Translations under genes and position numbers: made by a program
Notes under the pieces: generated by a model
What the model saw: the letters and a program-made list of their open reading frames with translations, nothing else
Databases searched by the model: none
Told to the model about the DNA's origin: nothing
Part shown: in pieces, positions 1 to 7,578 of the stretch
Position numbering within the stretch: the stretch's first letter is position 1
How the letters are laid out: the number at the start of each line of letters is the position of its first letter
Assembly (NCBI GenBank): GCA_028281285.1
Contig: JANQKF010000015.1
Coordinates: forward strand, 1 to 64,000
Origin: Cyclobacteriaceae bacterium
Lineage (GTDB): Bacteria; Bacteroidota; Bacteroidia; Cytophagales; Cyclobacteriaceae
Direction of reading: 5' to 3'
Length of the DNA: 64,000 bases

Positions 1-253
1 AGACTACTCTTATCTGCGGTTAATCTTATCCTGACGTCACAGACCCATCAGAACCAGTTCTGCATTTGATGCCTCAAATCCTAACCGGCAGAACGAGGGT
101 TAGGGAGACACATTGCTATCTAAATCTGATTAGGCAGCAAGGGCGTATTGTCTTTCGCCAATTAAAATGTTGAAGGTTTGTTTACGGGAAATACCAACAA
201 CTCCCGGCATGCTTACACTTGCATTGCACCTACTGTCAATTCCAGTCGGCCCC
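1..253 (-). ncRNA. ssrA: tmRNA (transfer-messenger RNA), 3' end cut by window edge
   Basis: tmRNA rescues ribosomes stalled on broken mRNA by adding a degradation tag. Read on the minus strand, the RNA begins GGGGCCGACUGGAAUUGACAG, the standard tmRNA 5' acceptor/D-like end. About 95 bases later comes an open tag frame GGC GAA AGA CAA TAC GCC CTT GCT GCC TAA, giving GERQYALAA, close to the GE(N/T)NYALAA tags known in Bacteroidota. The pseudoknot region continues to the window edge; the 3' T-arm and CCA end lie outside. ORF 167..349 on the other strand is only a shadow. No exact -7 box was found upstream. Identification is firm from the 5' end plus the tag; the exact 5' base is inferred. Confidence 0.93.
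130..159 (-). other. tmRNA proteolysis tag reading frame (GERQYALAA, TAA stop)
   Basis: The minus strand reads GGC-GAA-AGA-CAA-TAC-GCC-CTT-GCT-GCC-TAA. The YALAA ending is the usual ClpXP-type degron of tmRNA tags; the R-Q pair in the middle replaces the more common N-N or T-N. Confidence 0.9.
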
Positions 254-441
254 ATATATGCACCGAAGCCTTGGCGTAGGTGTATAACAATTACCTATTT
301 CCAGCTTCGGTATGTAACCATTCCTTCTGAATGGTCATTTATAATTTGAACGTTCGAAATTCACTCAGCGTTCAATAGAACATCTTCGCCATGGCTTCGA
401 TGTTCAAAGCAAAAGTACGACCTTTTGGGTTCAATATAAAT

Positions 442-449
442 TACCTTTG
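442..449 (+). promoter_or_regulatory. -7 promoter box TACCTTTG for the outer-membrane barrel gene
   Basis: Exact match to the Bacteroidota -7 consensus TAnnTTTG, 37 bases before the ATG at 487. It lies inside the longer ORF-track version of the gene, so that longer version would start upstream of its own promoter. This supports the start at 487. Confidence 0.6.
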
Positions 450-486
450 CTCGTATATAGAACTGAACAAACTACTTATTGAAACA

Positions 487-957
487 ATGAAAAAACTACT
501 CACCTTATCCACCCTTACCCTGCTCACCTTAATTTTATGCAATAATCAGTCCAATGCTCAAAATAGTATCAACGTCCCGGAAGGTTTTGAATTGGGTATC
601 CGGCTTGGAGATACTCAAGGTGGAGCTTTGGCCATAGATGCGGTAATTCCCTTTAGAGGAAACCGGCTTAGAGCGGATTTGGGACTGTTTGATGGCTTCT
701 CAGTGACCGGACTTCATGACTGGAAATTTATACTCAATGAGAACTTCTTTTGGTATACAGGAGCAGGTGCAATCCTGGATTTTGAAGACGACCTGGACAT
801 TGCCGCTGCGGCCGAAATTGGTATAGAGTATATTTTGGATGATGCTCCTTTTACAATCAGTATCGATTGGAGACCCACCATTGGATTCACAGACGGAAAT
901 TTCGGGGGGAATAGCTTTGGCATAAACCTCCGCTATACTTTTCAACAAAGTCGCTAA
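487..957 (+). CDS. Small secreted outer-membrane beta-barrel-like protein (156 aa)
   Basis: The protein starts MKKLLTLSTLTLLTLILCNNQSNAQ, a clear signal peptide ending at an A-Q cleavage site. The remainder alternates hydrophobic and polar residues with Gly and aromatic positions (FELGIRLGD, WYTGAGAILDF, GIEYIL) and ends in an aromatic-rich strand (GINLRYTFQQSR). That pattern fits a small OmpW/OmpA-type eight-strand barrel in the outer membrane. The ORF track begins at 391, but ATG 487 starts the signal peptide and follows a -7 box, so it is preferred. Monocistronic, upstream of dnaX. Function unknown; it may be a porin-like or structural protein. Confidence 0.7.
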   Translation: MKKLLTLSTLTLLTLILCNNQSNAQNSINVPEGFELGIRLGDTQGGALAIDAVIPFRGNRLRADLGLFDGFSVTGLHDWKFILNENFFWYTGAGAILDFEDDLDIAAAAEIGIEYILDDAPFTISIDWRPTIGFTDGNFGGNSFGINLRYTFQQSR

Positions 958-980
958 AACTTTAATCAATATCGGATAAC

Positions 981-994
981 ATCTTACGTAAGAT
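981..994. repeat. Perfect 14-bp palindrome ATCTTACGTAAGAT upstream of dnaX
   Basis: Self-complementary ATCTTAC/GTAAGAT sits 15 bases before the dnaX start codon. It could be an operator or a leader structure; no cognate regulator is visible. Confidence 0.4.
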
Positions 995-1009
995 TTATAT
1001 CTTGCGGTG

Positions 1010-2125
1010 ATGGATAATTTCGTTGTCTCAGCGAGAAAATACAGACCGGTTGGTTTCGAAGAAGTAGTAGGTCAGGAGCATATTACCACCACGCTCCAGA
1101 ATGCCATCGATAACAATCAACTAGCTCAGGCATTGTTGTTCTGTGGTCCTCGAGGTGTTGGAAAAACCACCTGTGCGAGGATCGTAGCTCGAATGATCAA
1201 CGATCAGAATATTGAAAATCCGCTGGAGGCTAATGACACGTTCAACATTTATGAATTGGACGCTGCTTCCAACAATTCGGTAGATGATATCCGAAACCTG
1301 ATCGATCAGGTAAGATATCCTCCTCAACAGGGAAAGTTCAAAGTTTACATAATTGATGAGGTTCATATGCTCTCCAATCAGGCATTTAATGCCTTTTTGA
1401 AGACATTAGAAGAGCCTCCGTCTTACGCCATCTTCATTCTTGCAACAACAGAAAAGCATAAAGTAATTCCTACCATCCTTTCTCGTTGCCAGATTTTCGA
1501 CTTTAACCGGATCGAGGTAGCTGATATCTCAAATCAGCTTTCGAAGATTGCCCAAAAGGAAAATATCGAAACAGAAGAAGAAGCACTTCACCTCATTGCT
1601 CAAAAAGCAGATGGGGCAATGCGAGATGCGCTTTCATTGTTTGACCTTATTGTGACCTTCTCCCATGGACAGAAAGTCACTTACCAATCAACAATTGATA
1701 ATCTCCACATTCTGGATTATGACTATTATTTCAGGATGACAGAGTCACTTTTTGCAGAGGACACTTCCCAGGTGTTATTGATCTTTGATGAGATTCTGAA
1801 GAAAGGCTTCGATGGGCACAATTTCATTGTAGGCCTAAGCAGCCATTTCCGAGATCTGATGGTGTGTAAAGACACAGCTACTATTGACCTCCTACAGGTT
1901 TCCGATAGTATAAAAGCCAAATATAAAGAGCAGGCAGAGACACTCTCCCTTTCGTTCCTCCTGTCGGCATTGAATATCGCCAGCCAATGCGATATCAACT
2001 ATAAGGCAAGTAAGAACCAACGGCTGCACATTGAATTGGCCTTGATTAAGATGGCCCATATTAATTCGGCAATTAACCTTGCTGAAATGAACGCCAACGG
2101 TGATTCATCAAAAAAAAAATCCTAA
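1010..2125 (+). CDS. dnaX: DNA polymerase III subunit gamma (short product of dnaX)
   Basis: This is the clamp-loader ATPase of the replisome. It has an AAA+ module near the N-terminus with Walker A GPRGVGKTT at about residues 46-54, Walker B DEVHML near 117 and the sensor/Arg-finger region SRCQ. It then has the collar region and stops at 371 residues, right after a run of ten A. The four-cysteine zinc module normally found between Walker A and DAASNN is absent: the segment reads ARMINDQNIENPLEANDTFNIYELDAASNN. The start is taken as ATG 1010 (MDNFVVSARKYRP); the track uses GTG 1007. The tau C-terminal part continues in the -1 frame (see 2119..2733), so this ORF probably corresponds to gamma. 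Confidence 0.92.
   Translation: MDNFVVSARKYRPVGFEEVVGQEHITTTLQNAIDNNQLAQALLFCGPRGVGKTTCARIVARMINDQNIENPLEANDTFNIYELDAASNNSVDDIRNLIDQVRYPPQQGKFKVYIIDEVHMLSNQAFNAFLKTLEEPPSYAIFILATTEKHKVIPTILSRCQIFDFNRIEVADISNQLSKIAQKENIETEEEALHLIAQKADGAMRDALSLFDLIVTFSHGQKVTYQSTIDNLHILDYDYYFRMTESLFAEDTSQVLLIFDEILKKGFDGHNFIVGLSSHFRDLMVCKDTATIDLLQVSDSIKAKYKEQAETLSLSFLLSALNIASQCDINYKASKNQRLHIELALIKMAHINSAINLAEMNANGDSSKKKS
2110..2119 (+). promoter_or_regulatory. A10 slippery run in dnaX (candidate gamma/tau frameshift site)
   Basis: Ten consecutive A lie in TCA-AAA-AAA-AAA-TCC-TAA. In frame 0 translation stops two codons later. The -1 frame is open from 2104 through this run to 2733 and encodes a DnaX-like C-terminal domain. 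Long A runs cause transcriptional slippage in Thermus dnaX and A-rich heptamers cause ribosomal -1 shifting in E. coli dnaX. I see no strong downstream stem-loop, which favours polymerase slippage. A homopolymer sequencing error is the alternative. Confidence 0.65.
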
Positions 2126-2733
2126 CTGATTCTGTAGAGAAAGAAGTTGAGCATTCTATAGAACAAAAGTCTGGTTTGACTGAAAAGTCAGAAAAAACAC
2201 CTCCTAGGCCTGAGCCTCCAGCTGAGAAGTCTGAGGAAGACAAACCAAAGCCTCAACCTTCGAAAACATTTGCTATTCCCAGCAGGTCTGCCCTAAAGGA
2301 GAAGATAAACACTCCGGAGAAAGAGGAACAAAGTGAAGGATCAACCGAGCCTCAGAGTCCGGTTCGCACGGGTAAGATATCCGAAGAGTCCCTTTCCGAT
2401 TTTTGGAAAACAACGCTTACTAAGAAAGAAGCTGAAGAAAAGAATACAGAGGCTCGAATTTTTCAAAGTCCGTACAAGCTTGAAGATGAGCAAATCACCA
2501 TTCAAATTACCAATGAAGCGCTTCTTCCCACCTTTGAAAAAATCAAATTCGACCTCGTCAATGAACTGAAGGAAAAATTCAAAAATGACCAGATCAATGT
2601 TGTCGCTCAGGTAGTCGAAATGGAGAAAGGACAAATGCGCTATACAGACACTGAGAAGTTTGAATACCTCAAGGAAAAATATCCGGCACTGAAAGACCTA
2701 CAGGAAAAACTCGGGCTGGATCCTGAGTTCTAA
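2119..2733 (+). CDS. dnaX: DnaX tau-specific C-terminal region (read by -1 shift from dnaX)
   Basis: Joined after codon 2117-2119, this gives ILTDSVEKEVEHSIEQ..., then a Pro/Lys/Glu-rich linker (TPPRPEPPAEKSEEDKPKPQPS), then a compact domain ending YTDTEKFEYLKEKYPALKDLQEKLGLDPEF. That ending resembles the C-terminus of bacteroidal DnaX tau, which contacts the polymerase and helicase. The joined tau would be about 574 residues. The ORF track shows a separate ORF from TTG 2176, but there is no ATG, no gap and no promoter, so independent initiation is less likely. It ends in a 4-base tail-to-tail overlap with the DUF3078 gene. Confidence 0.72.
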   Translation: MLTDSVEKEVEHSIEQKSGLTEKSEKTPPRPEPPAEKSEEDKPKPQPSKTFAIPSRSALKEKINTPEKEEQSEGSTEPQSPVRTGKISEESLSDFWKTTLTKKEAEEKNTEARIFQSPYKLEDEQITIQITNEALLPTFEKIKFDLVNELKEKFKNDQINVVAQVVEMEKGQMRYTDTEKFEYLKEKYPALKDLQEKLGLDPEF

Positions 2734-3692
2734 AAACTGAACGTAAATCCGACATTAATCACGTTCTTCAACTGAACGTCTCTGCCTCTGGTGCCATCAT
2801 CTCGTGTTAAAATTACATCGTCATCATAGATCAATTGCGAAGAAATGTTTGAGCTAATGAAGTCATTGACTTTCATATTCAGTGCTGCCTCTATGTTCAC
2901 AACAGTATTAGGGAACTTCTCATAGTTGGAGAAGAGGTTTACGTTTGTTTGAAATTTCACATTTTCCCAAACAGTTTTTTCATACTTACCCGCCAAACTT
3001 ATACCTGCCTCAGATCTGATCTTTTCACCTGCCTCCACACCAAACGAGCCTACATTGGAAAGCGAATCATTAAGTACAAATGTGAATCGGCCGGTAAATG
3101 GAGCTAGTGTGACCCTGAAGTCTTGCTCTTCCCTATAAGTGAGACCCAAAGAAGCCTGTAGATAGCCGGGAGACATGAAATCTGATATAAAAGTTCTGGC
3201 TTGTCCATCAGCAGTATTCTCTAGTTTAAAACCCTGATCCATTTGGGTACGAAAGTTTACCGCAGTGGACATCAGAATTTTTTCGCTGAATTTCTGACTG
3301 AATTTGGAGCTAAGAATCACCAGGTCATCCGTCTTTTCAAATCGATTGCCCTCTCCACCATTTCTAATGACCCCGTAACCTACTTGAACACTGTTCTCCC
3401 AAACTGCTTCGTCCTTTTCATAATTGGCAAAGGCCTCAATCCTTCCGCCAATAGCAACCGAGGAATTACCCCCTGCGGCCCAGTTTTTCAGGCCAACCTG
3501 TTGCACATTTATACCAAAGTTTCCCCCGGTTTTCCAGAAGATGAGACTGTCAGGTTTTGCAGGAATCGTATCAGCAGCGATAATTGCAGAATCCAATCGG
3601 ACCGTATCCGTTTGGAGCGTATCTGCCTCTTGGGCGAAGCCATTGCATAAAAAGAATACCCAGATCAGGGCTGACCCTAAAAATTTGTTCAT
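2730..3692 (-). CDS. DUF3078 family outer-membrane-associated protein (320 aa)
   Basis: The protein has a signal peptide (MNKFLGSALIWVFFLCNGFAQ), then a Thr/Asp-rich stretch, then the DUF3078 hallmark FWKTGGNFGINVQQVGLKNWAAGGNSSVAIGG. The rest is a long series of amphipathic strands ending NVGFTFSF, an outer-membrane barrel terminus with a final Phe. DUF3078 proteins are common in Bacteroidota and have no assigned function. ATG 3692 is chosen over the track's 3716 because a -7 box (TAACTTTG) lies at 3721-3714, overlapping the longer start, and because the signal peptide begins there. It has its own promoter downstream of the transglycosylase gene. Confidence 0.82.
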   Translation of the reverse strand: MNKFLGSALIWVFFLCNGFAQEADTLQTDTVRLDSAIIAADTIPAKPDSLIFWKTGGNFGINVQQVGLKNWAAGGNSSVAIGGRIEAFANYEKDEAVWENSVQVGYGVIRNGGEGNRFEKTDDLVILSSKFSQKFSEKILMSTAVNFRTQMDQGFKLENTADGQARTFISDFMSPGYLQASLGLTYREEQDFRVTLAPFTGRFTFVLNDSLSNVGSFGVEAGEKIRSEAGISLAGKYEKTVWENVKFQTNVNLFSNYEKFPNTVVNIEAALNMKVNDFISSNISSQLIYDDDVILTRDDGTRGRDVQLKNVINVGFTFSF

Positions 3693-3713
3693 CTCACTGC
3701 CCAAAAAGTCGTG

Positions 3714-3721
3714 CAAAGTTA
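3714..3721 (-). promoter_or_regulatory. -7 promoter box TAACTTTG for the DUF3078 gene
   Basis: Exact TAnnTTTG on the minus strand, ending 21 bases before ATG 3692. Confidence 0.55.
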
Positions 3722-3726
3722 ACGAT

Positions 3727-5658
3727 CTAAGGGGACTTCAATTTTAATATTTTCAGCTTTTCTCCCAGGGCTAAAGAATCAGCTGCTTTATTGTTCCATT
3801 TTAAGATTTCTTCAACAGTTACCCCATATTTTTGAGAGATGCCCCACAGGGTCTCTCCTTTTTTAACCTCATGCTCAATCGTCTCACGTTCTTTAGGGGC
3901 TTCAGTGACATAAGCCTTGGGAACGACCAAATCGAGCCTTTGATCTATCTGCAATCCATCCATTAGGTTTAATCCATTCCAAGCCAGAATATCATCGATT
4001 TCTATCCCATAGCGCTTGGAAATTCCAAAGAATGATTCTTTTGGTTTTACGATATGTACCAAAGTCGTTTCATCAGGCCCCGGTTCAAGTGGTTTTTTAA
4101 CAACCTTTTTGGACTCAGGTTCAGGCAACTCGCTGGTTTCCAAATCTACAGATCCTTCATTCTTTGGTATTTCAACTGTTTTCACTCCGTCTGTAGCTCT
4201 AGGTGGATCCACTTCCTTGATCAACCTGTTTTCTGCAATAATCTCCGAGCTAGGCACTAATACATTGCTATACTCAACTGGAATCCTGGTGGGCCTGATG
4301 AATCTCAACCAAAGCACCCGTCCAACTTTCAAATCTTCGACTTCACGCATTCGGTTTTTGGCCAATAGCTTTTTCATTTTCAAGCCATACTTTTGAGAAA
4401 CACTCCAAAGTGTTTCGCCAGGTTGAACCACATGATAGTGCACTCTCCCTTTATTCCTTTTACTCTTTAAATAGTAATATTTTCCACCTCTGATAGTACC
4501 CTTTACTCCGATATCATTAAACACCTTGATTTTCAGCACACTCAATCCTGTGCGTCTGGCCAAATCACGCAATGTCTCGCCTTCCTTGGCGCGAATTGCG
4601 GGAAGTCCGTTTAGCTTGATCTGACCCGGCTCAAATTCCATCCTGCGATTACCCGTGATCAAAGGATAGGCCCCGACATTACCCTCAACCGGTTTTCTAG
4701 ACACTACTCGCTTTGGCTTAGTGGATTTAGGTTTAGTTTCCTTCGATGACGTTTCCTTTCTTGTATTTCCAGAGGTTGTTTTCTTAGAATTAGTAGAGGT
4801 TGGCTTATTGTCTGAGGGTTTATCGTTCCTTGCGATTCTTCGATTTCCAGCCTTTACCGGATAAATCACATAATATTCTTTCTCCGTAGGAATCCTCGAT
4901 TGGTTTAGCCATTTGTTCAATCGTTTCAATTCGTCATAATCCACTCCTAATTCCTGGCTGACTTGCCTTAGGCTTTTGCCTTTAGCCTTATATTCTGACA
5001 AGGTGACTTCAGGATGTTTAATACCGTTTCCAACAAAATCCTGAAAGGCAATTCGGTGAGCAATGAATTTGAGGATGTACCAATGAGATTTAGCGGTAAT
5101 GGTCATCGACTTAGCTCCATACAGCTTTTCTGAAACCGAACGTTGTGTTCCTCCAAGCCCTTGTAGATAAGATTGCAGAGAGAGTACCCAGTTATCAAAA
5201 ACAAAATTACTTCGCTTGAAGTATTTTGTAGCACCAATGGTGCTAGCTATTATATGTTTCCTCTCATCCACTGCATTGTCAACCCGGAGCCCTAGTTCCT
5301 GGGCCGAAGCTTTTTTGAATTGCCAAAATCCGACTGCATTAGAGGCGGAAACTGCATCGGATATGAACTCCCCTTCCTGGATCGCGAGGTATTTGAAGTC
5401 ATCCGGAATCCCCTCCTCCTTAAGCACCTTTTCAACAAAATGCATATACAAATTGGAGCGATCGGCTTTTAACTGAAAATGATATTGACTTCGAGTCAGA
5501 AGGTCGAGTGTTTTCTCGATTTCTCTTTTTGCGCTCTCGGTAATTTTGAGTTTTACCCCTGCGAAGGTCATTGAAGAGGGGACACTGGGTGGGGCTTGCG
5601 CTAAAGAGCTCAACGAAGCCAACAGAAAGATGACTACACCCAATATTTTTTTGACCAC
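3727..5658 (-). CDS. Secreted lytic transglycosylase with about five LysM domains (MltD-like)
   Basis: The enzyme is predicted to cleave peptidoglycan glycan strands in the periplasm. It has a signal peptide (MVKKILGVVIFLLASLSSLAQ), then an SLT-like domain at about residues 55-205 with the active-site region AIQEGEFISDAVSASNAVGFWQF (catalytic Glu expected in QEGEF). Several LysM peptidoglycan-binding units follow (for example GETLWSVSQKYGLKMKKLLAKN and GETLWGISQKYGVTVEEILKWNN), separated by Lys/Ser/Thr-rich and Pro/Glu-rich linkers. The usual ES of the family is written EGEF here. It starts with GTG at 5658, overlapping the methyltransferase TAG stop by one base, so the two are translationally coupled in the M16-methyltransferase-transglycosylase operon. 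Confidence 0.88.
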   Translation of the reverse strand: MVKKILGVVIFLLASLSSLAQAPPSVPSSMTFAGVKLKITESAKREIEKTLDLLTRSQYHFQLKADRSNLYMHFVEKVLKEEGIPDDFKYLAIQEGEFISDAVSASNAVGFWQFKKASAQELGLRVDNAVDERKHIIASTIGATKYFKRSNFVFDNWVLSLQSYLQGLGGTQRSVSEKLYGAKSMTITAKSHWYILKFIAHRIAFQDFVGNGIKHPEVTLSEYKAKGKSLRQVSQELGVDYDELKRLNKWLNQSRIPTEKEYYVIYPVKAGNRRIARNDKPSDNKPTSTNSKKTTSGNTRKETSSKETKPKSTKPKRVVSRKPVEGNVGAYPLITGNRRMEFEPGQIKLNGLPAIRAKEGETLRDLARRTGLSVLKIKVFNDIGVKGTIRGGKYYYLKSKRNKGRVHYHVVQPGETLWSVSQKYGLKMKKLLAKNRMREVEDLKVGRVLWLRFIRPTRIPVEYSNVLVPSSEIIAENRLIKEVDPPRATDGVKTVEIPKNEGSVDLETSELPEPESKKVVKKPLEPGPDETTLVHIVKPKESFFGISKRYGIEIDDILAWNGLNLMDGLQIDQRLDLVVPKAYVTEAPKERETIEHEVKKGETLWGISQKYGVTVEEILKWNNKAADSLALGEKLKILKLKSP

Positions 5659-6299
5659 TATTTCTTTCTTAAAACCATTAATCCGTCTCGGATCGGGAAA
5701 AGTACATTTTCAACTCGATCGTCTTCATGGACCAAACGGTTAAAATCTATGATGGCTTGTGTATCCTTGTCAATTTTCTTTTCGGATCTAACCACCTTTC
5801 CGCTCCAGAGTACATTATCGGCTATAATGAATCCTCCCGGGCGGACTTTATCAAACACTAATTTAAAGTAATTGTAATAATTCGCCTTGTCTGCATCAAT
5901 AAAAACAAGGTCGAACGGTCCATCCAATTCGGGAATTAATTCCAAGGCATTACCCAATCTGAAGTCCACCTTATCCTGGATACCTGCCTCTTCAAAAAAG
6001 CCCCTTACCATTTCCTCCAACTCCTCGTTTTTATCAAGAGTGATAAGGACACCATTATCGGTGAGCCCCTCGGCCATGCAAATTGCTGAATAACCGGTGT
6101 ATGTACCTATCTCAAGAATTCGCTCTGGCTTAATCATTTGACTGAGCATGGCTAGCGCTCGGCCTTGTAAATGCCCCGATAACATTCGTGGCATCATCAC
6201 CTTTGCATGGGTCTCTCGGTTAAGGCGCTTCAATAATTCTGATTCCGGTTGACTATGCTCAACAGTATATCGTTCGATATCTTCTGGTAAAAATTCCAA
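5658..6299 (-). CDS. SAM-dependent O-methyltransferase (213 aa)
   Basis: A class I methyltransferase of the caffeoyl-CoA/catechol O-methyltransferase family. It has the SAM-binding motif ILEIGTYTGYSAICMAEGL at about residue 60, an acidic motif LITLDKNEE, and the family's metal/SAM region DLVFIDADKANYYNYF followed by GGFIIADNVLWSGKV. Length is normal for the family (about 215). The start appears to be TTG at 6299, directly after the TAA of the M16 peptidase; no ATG is available nearby. Middle gene of a tightly packed minus-strand operon. Substrate unknown; bacterial members methylate small phenolics. Confidence 0.88.
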   Translation of the reverse strand: MEFLPEDIERYTVEHSQPESELLKRLNRETHAKVMMPRMLSGHLQGRALAMLSQMIKPERILEIGTYTGYSAICMAEGLTDNGVLITLDKNEELEEMVRGFFEEAGIQDKVDFRLGNALELIPELDGPFDLVFIDADKANYYNYFKLVFDKVRPGGFIIADNVLWSGKVVRSEKKIDKDTQAIIDFNRLVHEDDRVENVLFPIRDGLMVLRKK

Positions 6300-7538
6300 T
6301 TAGTTCTCTGGTAAAAAGGTGAGGAAACTCAATCTATCTTCTGAAAGGCTTTCGTTGGCGATATCTTGTAACTCCTTTGCCGTAACTCTCCTGATCCTAT
6401 CAAACACTTCATCGGATGACCTGATCCGTCCCAAATCAAGAATGCTTTTTCCCATCATGAGCATGCGGCTCGTATTATTCTCTCTGGCCATGGCCAATTG
6501 TCCAACTAACTGTTCTTTGGCCTTATGGAGCTGCATGGTTCCGAGAGGCTGTTCGCGAAGCCTTTTTAGCTCCTTTAACACAAGTTTTTTACTACGCCTA
6601 ACCTGTGTGGGGTCTGTACCGAAAAAGATGGCAAACAACCCGGTATCTGAAAAAGGGTGATAGCTGGCTTCCACATTGTAAACAAATCCGAACTTCTCCC
6701 TCAACGCCAGGTTTAATCGTGAATTCATCCCCGGCCCTCCCAGGATATTCATCAGCATGAAGAATGGCATCCTTCTCTTATCACGAAGAGAGTAGGCCGT
6801 AGTGCCGATTGCACAATGGGCTTGTCCCGCATTTCTATTCAAGACCTCGTTGGAAGCGAGATAATCACTGAAATCAATTCGACTTTTAGAGGCAGATAAC
6901 CGTGGAATATTGTTGAAATATTTTTCGGCCAACTTTCTTACTTTCCTCTCAGGAATATTACCAACACATGAAAAAACAACTCGATCGGTATTGAGGTTTG
7001 TTCTTATGAAATTCTGAAAATCCTCTCGGTGAAAGGACCGGACGCTTTCAGTCGTTCCCAAAATATTCTTACCTAAAGGGTGATCCCCAAAAATTACCTG
7101 ATCAAATTCATCTTGAATCGCATCCTCAGGACTGTCCCGATACAGGGCCATTTCTTCTAAAATTACTCCTCTTTCATTCTCAATCTGCTTTTCCGGAAAA
7201 ATAGAATCGAAGGTTATGTCCTGGAGAAGTTCGAAGGCGCTCTCAACGTGTTTGTCAAGTGCGGATGCGTAGAAGCAAATCTTCTCTTTGGTGGTATATG
7301 CATTTAACTCGCCACCAACTGAATCAAGCTTATTAAGAATATGAAATGCTTTTCTCTTCTTAGTCCCTTTAAAGGCCATGTGTTCCCAGAAGTGGGCAAT
7401 CCCGAGTTGATTCTCTCGCTCGTCTCTGGAGCCAATATCCAAAACGAAACCACAGTGAACAATTTTTGTGCTTGGCACTTCACGATGAACCACTCTGATT
7501 CCGTTGTTGAGGGTAAAAAGATTGTAATCAGTCATCAC
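6300..7538 (-). CDS. M16 family zinc metallopeptidase (processing-peptidase-like)
   Basis: The protein carries the inverted zinc motif HFWEH (HxxEH) at about residue 48, with the downstream Glu in the NERGVILEE region. It also has the second-half M16C fold typical of the 410-residue bacterial PqqL/MPP-beta-like peptidases (MNSRLNLALREKFGFVYNVEASY). No signal peptide is seen, so it is probably cytoplasmic. First gene of the operon with the O-methyltransferase and transglycosylase. A -7 box lies 18 bases upstream. Double ATG at 7538/7535; either may be used. Substrate unknown. Confidence 0.92.
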   Translation of the reverse strand: MMTDYNLFTLNNGIRVVHREVPSTKIVHCGFVLDIGSRDERENQLGIAHFWEHMAFKGTKKRKAFHILNKLDSVGGELNAYTTKEKICFYASALDKHVESAFELLQDITFDSIFPEKQIENERGVILEEMALYRDSPEDAIQDEFDQVIFGDHPLGKNILGTTESVRSFHREDFQNFIRTNLNTDRVVFSCVGNIPERKVRKLAEKYFNNIPRLSASKSRIDFSDYLASNEVLNRNAGQAHCAIGTTAYSLRDKRRMPFFMLMNILGGPGMNSRLNLALREKFGFVYNVEASYHPFSDTGLFAIFFGTDPTQVRRSKKLVLKELKRLREQPLGTMQLHKAKEQLVGQLAMARENNTSRMLMMGKSILDLGRIRSSDEVFDRIRRVTAKELQDIANESLSEDRLSFLTFLPEN

Positions 7539-7555
7539 TTTATCTCCGAACCGTG

Positions 7556-7563
7556 CAAAGATA
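7556..7563 (-). promoter_or_regulatory. -7 promoter box TATCTTTG for the M16 peptidase operon
   Basis: Exact TAnnTTTG on the minus strand, ending 17 bases before ATG 7538 and leaving a leader of roughly a dozen bases. Confidence 0.55.
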
Positions 7564-7578
7564 GCAAATGATTACTAC

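Noticed and set aside
167-349. 60-aa plus-strand ORF
   Set aside because: It lies over the tmRNA gene on the opposite strand and has no coding character.
391-486. N-terminal extension of the small barrel protein in the track
   Set aside because: The signal peptide starts at ATG 487 and a -7 promoter box lies at 442, inside the extension.
2176-2733. Separate gene of 185 aa after dnaX
   Set aside because: It would need a TTG start with no promoter. The frame is open back through the A10 run and the domain resembles the DnaX tau C-terminus.
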